A stretch of 64,000 nt of DNA from JBQTKD01 sp963703165 (lineage in GTDB: Bacteria > Actinomycetota > Actinomycetes > Sporichthyales > Sporichthyaceae), in assembly GCA_963703165.1 (NCBI GenBank), contig OY969798.1, positions 62,001-126,000 of the forward strand. The letters run 5' to 3'. The position numbers and the translations under genes were made by a program. This document shows positions 16,575-23,997 of the stretch, one piece after another. Numbering within the stretch: the first letter of the stretch is position 1; every line of letters starts with the position of its first letter. The notes beneath the pieces were generated by a model. The model was not told where the DNA came from and searched no databases. It was given only the letters and a program-made list of their open reading frames with translations.

Positions 16575-17936
16575 ATGGATCGCCGCATCTTCGGCTTGGA
16601 GAACGAGTACGGCGTCACGTGCACCTTTCGGGGGCAGCGAAGGCTGAGCCCGGACGAAGTGGCGCGCTACTTGTTCCGACGGGTTGTGTCCTGGGGACGG
16701 TCGAGCAACGTCTTCCTGCGCAACGGTGCCCGCCTCTATCTCGATGTCGGTTCGCACCCGGAGTACGCCACTCCCGAGTGCGACAACGTCATCGACCTCG
16801 TCACGCACGACAAGGCCGGTGAGCGGATCCTCGAGGGCCTGCTTGTCGACGCCGAGCGTCGGCTGCGCGAGGAGGGCATCGCCGGGGACGTCTACCTGTT
16901 CAAGAACAACACCGACTCGGCCGGTAACTCCTACGGCTGCCACGAGAACTACCTCGTCGCGCGCCACGGTGAGTTCTCCCGCCTCGCGGACGTGCTCATC
17001 CCGTTCCTGGTGACCCGTCAGATCATCTGCGGAGCCGGCAAGGTGCTGCAGACGCCACGGGGCGCGGTCTACTGCGTCAGCCAGCGCGCAGAGCACATCT
17101 GGGAGGGCGTCTCCTCGGCGACCACCCGGTCGCGCCCGATCATCAACACCCGCGACGAACCGCACGCCGACGCCGAGCGGTACCGACGCCTGCACGTCAT
17201 CGTCGGCGACTCGAATATGTCCGAGACCACCACGATGCTCAAGGTCGGTTCGGCCGATCTGGTGTTGCGGATGATCGAGTCCGGTGTGGTGATGCGGGAC
17301 CTGACGCTGGAGAACCCGATACGGGCCATCCGCGAGATCTCGCACGACATGACGGGGCGTCGGAAGGTCCGCCTTGCCAACGGCAAGGAAGCCACGGCCT
17401 TGGAGATCCAGGAGGAGTACCTGACCAAGGCGCGGGACTTCACCGCCCGCCGCGGTCTGGACGACGGCGTCGTCAAGCGGGTGCTCGACCTGTGGGAGCG
17501 CACCCTCTCCGCGGTGAGCAGCGGCGACCTGAGCTCCGTCGAGCGTGAGATCGACTGGATCATCAAGTACCGCCTGATCGAGACCTATCGCGCCAAGCAC
17601 GACCTGGCGCTGTCGGCCCCTCGCGTCGCTCAGCTCGACCTGGCCTACCACGACATCAACCGTCACCGCGGCCTGTACTACCTGCTGGAGAAGAAGGGCG
17701 CCGTCGAGCGAGTGACGCGCGACCTGGCCATCTTCGAGGCCAAGTCCGTGCCGCCGCAGACCACCCGGGCACGGCTGCGAGGCGAGTTCATCCGCCGCGC
17801 GCAGGAGCGCCGTCGTGACTTCACGGTCGACTGGGTGCACCTGAAGCTCAACGACCAGGCGCAGCGGACCGTTCTCTGCAAGGACCCGTTCCGCCACACC
17901 GACGAGCGAGTCGAGAAGCTGATCGCCTCGATGTAA
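16575..17936 (+). CDS. pafA: Pup-protein ligase PafA
   Basis: 453 residues, carboxylate-amine ligase fold. GLENEYG (7-13) holds the metal/ATP glutamates and Asp57 in LYLDVGSHPEYATPE is the catalytic Asp. It activates the Pup C-terminal Glu as a phosphate and joins it to target lysines. It lacks the loop seen in Dop at the equivalent of residues 40-60. The ATG at 16575 matches the conserved N-terminus and a leaderless promoter; an upstream GTG at 16554 would add seven unrelated residues. Confidence 0.97.
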   Translation: MDRRIFGLENEYGVTCTFRGQRRLSPDEVARYLFRRVVSWGRSSNVFLRNGARLYLDVGSHPEYATPECDNVIDLVTHDKAGERILEGLLVDAERRLREEGIAGDVYLFKNNTDSAGNSYGCHENYLVARHGEFSRLADVLIPFLVTRQIICGAGKVLQTPRGAVYCVSQRAEHIWEGVSSATTRSRPIINTRDEPHADAERYRRLHVIVGDSNMSETTTMLKVGSADLVLRMIESGVVMRDLTLENPIRAIREISHDMTGRRKVRLANGKEATALEIQEEYLTKARDFTARRGLDDGVVKRVLDLWERTLSAVSSGDLSSVEREIDWIIKYRLIETYRAKHDLALSAPRVAQLDLAYHDINRHRGLYYLLEKKGAVERVTRDLAIFEAKSVPPQTTRARLRGEFIRRAQERRRDFTVDWVHLKLNDQAQRTVLCKDPFRHTDERVEKLIASM

Positions 17937-17992
17937 CGAGCCGGTGGTTAGGCTCGAAGTAGAAGTACATGAGCCTGATCGAGGATGTGCCG

Positions 17993-19009
17993 GTGCGTCG
18001 ACTGCTGGTCGTGTTCTGTTCCGTTGCGCTGCTGCTGTCCGGATGCGGTGGGGGCGACGACGGTCCCAAGGCCTTGCCCCAGGGCGGCCCCTTCCAGCTC
18101 CCGACGGTCTCCAACGCGTCGCCGGGCACCGACCCGGAGATTCGGTCGTCGACCCAGCCGCCGGACACCTCGGTGACCCAGATCCTCACCGAGGGCAAGG
18201 GCAGGGCGATCAAGGACGGCGACGTGATCGCCGCCGACTACAAGGGTCAGGTCTGGGAGTCCAGCGGCGCGGTCCTGCCCCCGTTCGTGAACACGTTCGA
18301 CTCCGGCGTCCTGTGGGTCGGTTCGATCGACGCCGTGATCCCGGCGTGGACCAAGAAGCTGCCCGGGGTCACCGTCGGCTCGCGAGTTCTGCTGATCGCG
18401 ACCCCGGAGGATGCCTTCGGGATCAAGCCGCCCGAAGGTCAGCCGATCCTGCCCAACGACACCCTCATGTTCGTGATCGACATCCTGGACGCCTTCCCTC
18501 GCTCGACGGGGCCCTCCGGGGAGACCGTGACCCCGGCGGCGAACCCGAAGCTGCCCAAGGTCACCGGCAGCAAGAACCCGAAGGTCACCGTCCCCGACGC
18601 CGACCCGCCCAAGGACCTCATCGCAGAGATCCTGGTACGCGGTGACGGCGCGAAGGTCACGGACGGCGCCTGGGTCGCGGTGCACTACACGGCGGTGGTC
18701 TGGCGCAACGGCAAGATCTTCGACTCGACCTGGGAGCGCAGCGCCGGTCCCACACCGCTGGCGACCCGCATGGCGATCCGCGGGACCCCGCTGAACGACA
18801 AGCCCAGTGGGGGAGTCATCGAAGGCATCCTCAAGGGCCTCGTCGGCAAGGCCGTCGGCAGCCGGGTGCTGCTGGTCGTGCCGCCGGCGCAGGGCTACGG
18901 CAAGGACGGCCTGGCGGACAAGGGCGTACTGGGCACCGACACCCTGGTGTTCGTGCTCGACATCCTCGGCAGCTACCGCAGCGGGGCGCGCCCGGCGGCG
19001 GCGCCCTGA
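17993..19009 (+). CDS. Lipoprotein with two FKBP-type prolyl isomerase domains
   Basis: About 338 residues. A short lipoprotein signal (RRLLVVFCSVALLLSGC) places the Cys near residue 18 of this start; two FKBP-like domains follow, one from about 70 to 170 (degenerate) and one from about 205 to 335 (GAWVAVHYTAVVW, SRVLLVVPPAQGYG, TLVFVLDIL). Peptidyl-prolyl isomerases of this kind act outside the membrane on protein folding. Genes like it commonly follow pafA in actinobacteria. I prefer the GTG at 17993 with GAGGA seven bases upstream; an ATG at 17969 is the other choice. Confidence 0.88.
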   Translation: MRRLLVVFCSVALLLSGCGGGDDGPKALPQGGPFQLPTVSNASPGTDPEIRSSTQPPDTSVTQILTEGKGRAIKDGDVIAADYKGQVWESSGAVLPPFVNTFDSGVLWVGSIDAVIPAWTKKLPGVTVGSRVLLIATPEDAFGIKPPEGQPILPNDTLMFVIDILDAFPRSTGPSGETVTPAANPKLPKVTGSKNPKVTVPDADPPKDLIAEILVRGDGAKVTDGAWVAVHYTAVVWRNGKIFDSTWERSAGPTPLATRMAIRGTPLNDKPSGGVIEGILKGLVGKAVGSRVLLVVPPAQGYGKDGLADKGVLGTDTLVFVLDILGSYRSGARPAAAP

Positions 19010-19016
19010 CGCCTCG

Positions 19017-20102
19017 TCAGAGCGCGCCGTCCTCGTCGAGCAGGCCGGCGGCCAGACGACCGGCGGCGGCGCAGGCCAGGAAGTAGCCCGGGTCCTGCGC
19101 CACCCCGCGGCCCATCGAGGACATCCCGACGGGCGCCTGGGTGAGGGCCTCGAGCAGTCCGTTCAGCTTCACCTCGGTCAAGCGATGCCGGTCGGACAGC
19201 GTCGCGACGTCGGCACGCACCGCGGCTCCGAGTTCTCCGTCAAGGTCCGGCACCGCGACCTGGGCGCCGGCCAACGCCACCCGCCCGTAGGCGGTCAGGC
19301 TGTGATGGGACACCCCGCGGTGTCGTTCCCGGGGGTCGGCCCCGGAGACGCGCAGGGCCGCGACCGGGCGGCCGCCGAGCACCGCCGCGGCATTGATCGC
19401 CTCGCCTGCGGTCACCCCGGAGAATCCCCACCGGGTGTCCGAGCCGAGGTTGCCCGGGCCCTGGGTGACCACGACCAGATCCGCCTCGAGCACCAGGCGT
19501 GCGGCAAGCAGCCCCGTGTACACCGAGACGCATTCCAGGTCCCCGCCGAAGGTCTGCCCGGTGGTGACGGTCCCGATCAGCAGCCCGGCGCGGCGCAGCT
19601 CGTCGAGGCTGCGCGAGAACCCGGCCGGCAGCGCTGCACCGTCGGTCATCACGTACCCGATCCGGGTGCCCGGTCGGTCCAGGTGGACCGCGACCGCGAT
19701 CGGCGCCAGGGCGGAGTGCAGGTCGGCCACCACCACCGGCATCCCGCCGAGGTCATCGGCCTCGGCGAGGAGCGGGTGGTGTTCCCCGCCGGGTTCGTCC
19801 GCTCCGGCGACCATCACCTGCAGCGGGGTGTAGCGCGCCTTGACCAGATGACCGGCCGGTTCGGCGTCGGGCGGGAGACGCTCGGGCAGCGCGACGACGA
19901 GCGCGTAACCGCCGGTGCCGAGTCCGCCGACCAGAGCGTTGACGTTGAGCAGCACCACGTCCCCGGGTTGCGGATCGCCCACCAGCGAGGGATAGGCGAG
20001 CGCGCGCACCTGCGTTCCGTCCGGCAACTCGACCTCGAGCTCGACCGCTCCGGGGCGCTGCGCGCGCAGCGTCGTCACGACACCTCGACGCCAGCGGACC
20101 AC
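19017..20102 (-). CDS. DUF3866 family protein
   Basis: 361 residues, unknown function, conserved near pafA/pafB in actinobacteria. Contains the family's glycine-rich segments: VVTQGPGNLGSDTRWGFSG and the C-terminal GMSSMGRGVAQDPGYFLACAAAG. No membrane segments. It runs against the FKBP gene with a 7-base gap and is divergent from pafB. Leaderless: TAGGTT at 20114-20109 on this strand, six bases before the GTG. Confidence 0.85.
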   Translation of the reverse strand: MVRWRRGVVTTLRAQRPGAVELEVELPDGTQVRALAYPSLVGDPQPGDVVLLNVNALVGGLGTGGYALVVALPERLPPDAEPAGHLVKARYTPLQVMVAGADEPGGEHHPLLAEADDLGGMPVVVADLHSALAPIAVAVHLDRPGTRIGYVMTDGAALPAGFSRSLDELRRAGLLIGTVTTGQTFGGDLECVSVYTGLLAARLVLEADLVVVTQGPGNLGSDTRWGFSGVTAGEAINAAAVLGGRPVAALRVSGADPRERHRGVSHHSLTAYGRVALAGAQVAVPDLDGELGAAVRADVATLSDRHRLTEVKLNGLLEALTQAPVGMSSMGRGVAQDPGYFLACAAAGRLAAGLLDEDGAL

Positions 20103-20222
20103 CCGGCCAACCTAGGACACGCCCTGTGCGAGCCCCCGGGCGTGGTGACCCCGGGACTCGTCGCCTGCGAATAAGGTCAGAACAGACGTTCGAGCGGCGG
20201 CCCGGGGAAGGTGGTGGTGGCG

Positions 20223-21188
20223 ATGGCGTCCCGTCGCACCGAGCGGCTGCTGAACCTGACGATCTGCCTGCTGGCCGCCCGCCGGCCGCTCACCAAGGAA
20301 CAGATCCGCAAGGCCATCCCCGATTACGACGACGGCGCCACCATCGAGGCCTTCGAGCGGAAGTTCGAGCGAGACAAAGAAGATCTCCGCGACCTGGGCA
20401 TCCCGATCGAGGCCCGCACGCAGGACTCCATCTTCGGCGACGAGATCGGGTACCGGATCGACCGCGACGCCTACGCCTTGCCCGAGGTGCGGTTCGGCCC
20501 CGACGAGTTGGCGGTGCTCGGCCTGGCGGCGCGGGCCTGGCAGCAGGCCTCCATGTCGCAGGCCGCCGGCACCGCCCTGCTGAAGCTGCGGGCTGCGGGC
20601 GCCGACCCGGACCTCGACGTACTCACCGGTCTCGAACCGCGGGTCAGCGCCGCGGAGCCCGCATTCGACGACCTGTGGGCCGCCTGCCGCGACCGGTACC
20701 CCGTCGGGTTCGACTACCGGACCGCGGACGACCTCGCCCCGGCTCGGCGCAAGGTCGAGCCGTGGGGGCTGCTCACCCGCAACGGACGCTGGTACCTGGT
20801 GGCCTACGACCGCGACCGCACGGCGCCACGGGTCTTCCGCGTCGACCGCATCCTCGGCGCGGTGAAGCGCGAAGGCACGGAGGGGTCATTCGTGGTCCCC
20901 GAGGATGTGGATGTGCGGGATCAGTTGCGCACGATGGTCCCTCCGGAACCCCGGCGCAGCGCGACGGTCGCGGTCCACGCCGGCGCGGCGCCCGGGCTGC
21001 GGCGCTGGGCGACCAGCGTGACGCCGGCCGAGGACGGCTGGGAGGACCTGGAGATCCCGTACTGGCGCGCGAGCGAACTGGCCGCCGAACTCGTCCCGTA
21101 TGGCGCGAGCGTACGCGTGCGTGAACCGGTCGAACTGATCGACGCCCTGGTCACCCGGCTGCGCGCGATCGCGGGGGTGACGGCGTGA
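20223..21188 (+). CDS. pafB: WYL-domain transcriptional regulator PafB
   Basis: 321 residues. N-terminal winged HTH (RRTERLLNLTICLLAARRPLT), a middle helical part, and a WYL domain near residues 145-215 (KVEPWGLLTRNGRWYLVAYD) with the R-x-F-R-V-D-R motif. Together with PafC it activates the DNA-damage regulon, known from mycobacteria. The pafB-pafC pair overlaps by four bases. The ATG was chosen over in-frame GTG codons because AAGGTGG lies eight bases upstream. Confidence 0.93.
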   Translation: MASRRTERLLNLTICLLAARRPLTKEQIRKAIPDYDDGATIEAFERKFERDKEDLRDLGIPIEARTQDSIFGDEIGYRIDRDAYALPEVRFGPDELAVLGLAARAWQQASMSQAAGTALLKLRAAGADPDLDVLTGLEPRVSAAEPAFDDLWAACRDRYPVGFDYRTADDLAPARRKVEPWGLLTRNGRWYLVAYDRDRTAPRVFRVDRILGAVKREGTEGSFVVPEDVDVRDQLRTMVPPEPRRSATVAVHAGAAPGLRRWATSVTPAEDGWEDLEIPYWRASELAAELVPYGASVRVREPVELIDALVTRLRAIAGVTA

Positions 21189-22159
21189 CTGCTGCCTCTG
21201 ATCGGCTGACTCGTTTGCTGGCACTGGTCCCCTACCTGTTGAACAGGCAGGGGATCGAGCTGGCCAAGGCAGCGGCCGAGGCCGGCATCACCGAGGACCA
21301 ACTGGTGAAGGACCTCGAGCTGCTGTTCGTGTGCGGACTGCCCGGGCATCTGCCGGGAGACCTGATCGAGGCGGACTGGGAGTCCGGCAGGGTCTTCCTG
21401 GGCAACGCCGACACGATCGGCCGCCCGCTGCGGTTGCGTATCGACGAGGTCACCGCGCTCGTGGTCGGTCTGCGAGTGCTGATGGGTCTGCCCGGTGGGG
21501 CAGAGTCTGCGGCCGTCGAGACGGCGTTGGCGAAGCTCACCGAGATCGCCGGGGGAGTCGTCGGCGACGTCGACGCCAAGGTCGGGGTCGAAGTGGCGCC
21601 CGTGCCACCGGAGGTCGCCGAAGGCGCCCGGCGGGGTCTGGACACCGGCCGCCGGTTGCACCTGAAGTACTGGGTGCCGTGGCGTGACGAGGTCACCGAA
21701 CGTGATGTCGACCCAATGCGCCTCGCGCTTGTCGACGGCCACTCCTACCTCGAGGGGTGGTGCCACCGGGCGGAGGCCGTGCGGCTGTTCCGGCTGGATC
21801 GCGTCCTCGAGTTGACCGTGCTCGACGTCCCAGCGACGGTGCCCCACGACGCCGCGACGCGGGACTTCTCCGCGGGCCTGTTCCAGCCCGGCACGCAGGA
21901 CACCGTCGCGACGCTGCGTCTGGACCGGCACGCCCGCTGGGTGGCCGAGTACTACCCGGGTGAGCTGCTCAACGAGGAGACAGATGGCTCGTCGTTGGTA
22001 CGGCTACGCGCTCCGGACCCCGCCTGGGTCGTGCAACTGGCCCTGCGGCTGGGTCCGTCGGCACAGATCCTCGACCCGCCCGGACTCGCCGAACAGGTCC
22101 AGGAGCGCGCCCGGCAGGCCCTGGCCGTTTACGGTGAGGGCTGGCGGGGGGTCCGCTGA
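21185..22159 (+). CDS. pafC: WYL-domain transcriptional regulator PafC
   Basis: 324 residues. HTH region (RLTRLLALVPYLLNRQGIEL) and WYL domain (GLDTGRRLHLKYWVPWRDEVTER with HSYLEGWC and RLFRLDR). GTGA overlap with pafB implies translational coupling, and the two proteins act as a heterodimer in mycobacteria. The core function is control of LexA/RecA-independent DNA repair genes. Confidence 0.93.
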   Translation: MTAASDRLTRLLALVPYLLNRQGIELAKAAAEAGITEDQLVKDLELLFVCGLPGHLPGDLIEADWESGRVFLGNADTIGRPLRLRIDEVTALVVGLRVLMGLPGGAESAAVETALAKLTEIAGGVVGDVDAKVGVEVAPVPPEVAEGARRGLDTGRRLHLKYWVPWRDEVTERDVDPMRLALVDGHSYLEGWCHRAEAVRLFRLDRVLELTVLDVPATVPHDAATRDFSAGLFQPGTQDTVATLRLDRHARWVAEYYPGELLNEETDGSSLVRLRAPDPAWVVQLALRLGPSAQILDPPGLAEQVQERARQALAVYGEGWRGVR

Positions 22160-22203
22160 GCGAGCGCGACGAGCGAGGAACGAGCGAGGAGCCCGAGCGA
22201 CTT

Positions 22204-22431
22204 GTGACCGTGACCCAACTCAAAGTGACCTGCCCGGCCTGTGGCCATGTCCGGGTGGATGCCACCGACGTGCGGATCGTGGTCGGGGAGCGCGGTTCCT
22301 ACTACGTCTTCGGTTGCCCGGACTGCTCGCTGCGGATCAAACGACCGGTCACCCCGGATGTCGTGGACGAATTGGTGGCGCGCGGAGTCCCCGCAGTCCG
22401 GACTGTCGTCGGACAAGCATCCATGCCGTGA
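22204..22431 (+). CDS. Small zinc-ribbon protein
   Basis: 75 residues with two zinc knuckles, CPACGH at residues 10-15 and CPDC at 38-41, in an otherwise beta-rich small domain. Role unknown; it lies between pafC and the tat genes. GTG start with a distant GAGGAG; the same frame continues 5' to the pafC stop through a Glu/Arg-rich stretch, so the true start is uncertain. Confidence 0.6.
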   Translation: MTVTQLKVTCPACGHVRVDATDVRIVVGERGSYYVFGCPDCSLRIKRPVTPDVVDELVARGVPAVRTVVGQASMP

Positions 22432-22530
22432 TCGCTGCGCTCAACGGGCTTCAATCGGCTCGGTAGAGCGACGCTGGTCGTTCTCGCAGCCTCTCTCTAC
22501 GCTCGTCTCATGCGCCTGTAGTCTCCCCGG

Positions 22531-22725
22531 GTGGCCGTCGGACTGTGGGTGGCGATCGGTGTGGCCGGGATTCTCTTCCTGGTCTTCCCGACGCTGCGCC
22601 TGTGGCGTACGGTGCGGCTGCTCGGCCGTGAGGTCAAGCGGGTCTCCACAGAACTCGGTGCCGCAGGTGCGGCGCTCGAGGAGGCCTCGCGGAAGCTCCC
22701 ACGCAACGGCAGTCCGGCCCGTTAG
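22531..22725 (+). CDS. Small single-pass membrane protein
   Basis: 64 residues: one N-terminal transmembrane helix (VGLWVAIGVAGILFLVF) then a basic amphipathic helix (RTVRLLGREVKRVSTEL). Unknown function; TAGTCT six bases before the GTG makes it a leaderless gene. Resembles the size and topology of Tat-associated or small membrane proteins but that is not evidence of a role. Confidence 0.65.
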   Translation: MAVGLWVAIGVAGILFLVFPTLRLWRTVRLLGREVKRVSTELGAAGAALEEASRKLPRNGSPAR

Positions 22726-22802
22726 GCGCTCCGAATCCCCCGCTGATCGCTTGGAAATGGGCACAGCTCGAGTTGCAACCCTCACGTACCAAATGCACGG
22801 GG

Positions 22803-22808
22803 TACTCT
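22803..22808 (+). promoter_or_regulatory. -10 element of tatA
   Basis: TACTCT about 26 bases before the tatA ATG, with AGGAGGTGA between them. Confidence 0.45.
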
Positions 22809-22834
22809 GAACGAGACGTAGGAGGTGAGCGCGC

Positions 22835-23044
22835 ATGGGACTAGGCACTCCCGAGATCATCCTGATCGCCTTGGTCGTGCTGCTGCTCTTCGGGGCCAAG
22901 CGCATGCCGGACATGGCGCGTTCCCTGGGTGAGTCGCTGAACATTTTCAAGAAGTCGGTCAAGGAGAGCGATCCGCCTCCGCCGCCGCCGGCTGCACCGA
23001 CCCCGCCCAGCAACCAGGGCAACACCGACCGCACCGAGTCCTGA
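22835..23044 (+). CDS. tatA: Twin-arginine translocase subunit TatA
   Basis: 69 residues. One membrane helix (IILIALVVLLL), the conserved FG hinge (FGAKRMPDMARSLG), an amphipathic helix and a short Pro-rich tail. It forms the protein-conducting assembly with TatC. The ribosome site AGGAGGTG is excellent. The Tat substrate PhoX-like protein at 60.9 kb carries an RR signal. Confidence 0.95.
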   Translation: MGLGTPEIILIALVVLLLFGAKRMPDMARSLGESLNIFKKSVKESDPPPPPPAAPTPPSNQGNTDRTES

Positions 23045-23055
23045 CTCGTCCCTCC

Positions 23056-23085
23056 TGCGCGGGCTGTGCATCTGCAGCCCGCGCA
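23056..23085 (+). terminator. Hairpin between tatA and tatC
   Basis: 11-bp stem TGCGCGGGCTG with CAGCCCGCGCA, 8-base loop, no T run. May adjust the TatA:TatC ratio. Confidence 0.45.
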
Positions 23086-23169
23086 GCCCATTGCTGGGCC
23101 CTCGGGCTCGGCGAGCGACGTGCGGGGACCTGTGAGCGCTGTAGCGACTGACACCACCGAGGGAGCGGC

Positions 23170-23973
23170 GTGACCGCCGGTACCGGTAGCCCCAAGGTGC
23201 GGGGCTCCTCTGCCGAGGGCCGAATGCCGCTGCTCGAGCACATCCGCGAGCTTCGGTCCCGTCTGATCCGGTCCGTGTTGGCCATCATCGCCGGGTCGAT
23301 CGCCGGGTGGTACCTGTACGACTGGATCGTCCACGCGATGGTCGAGCCGGTCTGCCAACCCGGTATTCAGGGTGTCGCGGACGGGCGTTGTGGCGCGCTG
23401 GTGATCACCGGTGTGATCGGGCCGTTCTCGCTGCACATCAAGGTCGCCCTGTTCGCCGGCATCGCGATCTCCGCACCGATCTGGTTGTTCCAGTTCTGGG
23501 CGTTCCTGGCCCCGGGGCTGCACCGCAACGAGAAGAAGTGGGCGTACTCGATCGCCGCGATCGGGGTGCCCCTGTTCGCGCTCGGTGCGGGGCTGGCGTA
23601 CTGGATCCTGCCCAACGCGGTGAAGTTCCTGCTGGGCATGACGCCCGAGGACGTCGCCAACCAGTTGCCGCTGAACGACTACCTCAACTTCGTGCTGCGC
23701 CTGCTGTTCGTGTTCGGGGTGTCCTTCGAACTTCCGCTGATCATCGTCATGGCGAACCTGGCCGGGCTGATCACCGCAGCGTCGATCCGCAAGATGTGGC
23801 GCGGCATGATCTTCGGCATCGCGGTGTTCGCCGCAGTGGCGACCCCGACCGGTGACCCCGGCACGATGCTGGCGCTGGCCACCCCGATGTCGGTGCTCTA
23901 CGGATTCTCGATCATCATCACCACCTTGGTGGATCGCTCCCGCACCAAAAAACGCGCGCGCGCAGCGCGCTGA
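23170..23973 (+). CDS. tatC: Twin-arginine translocase subunit TatC
   Basis: 267 residues, six predicted membrane helices; the signature MPLLEHIRELRSRL near residues 19-32 and the first periplasmic loop FLAPGLHRNEKK contact RR signal peptides. GTG with GAGGGAGC upstream. Order tatA-tatC-helY is the same as in mycobacteria. Confidence 0.96.
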   Translation: MTAGTGSPKVRGSSAEGRMPLLEHIRELRSRLIRSVLAIIAGSIAGWYLYDWIVHAMVEPVCQPGIQGVADGRCGALVITGVIGPFSLHIKVALFAGIAISAPIWLFQFWAFLAPGLHRNEKKWAYSIAAIGVPLFALGAGLAYWILPNAVKFLLGMTPEDVANQLPLNDYLNFVLRLLFVFGVSFELPLIIVMANLAGLITAASIRKMWRGMIFGIAVFAAVATPTGDPGTMLALATPMSVLYGFSIIITTLVDRSRTKKRARAAR

Positions 23974-23997
23974 CCGGCCCCGGTCATAGGCACGTCC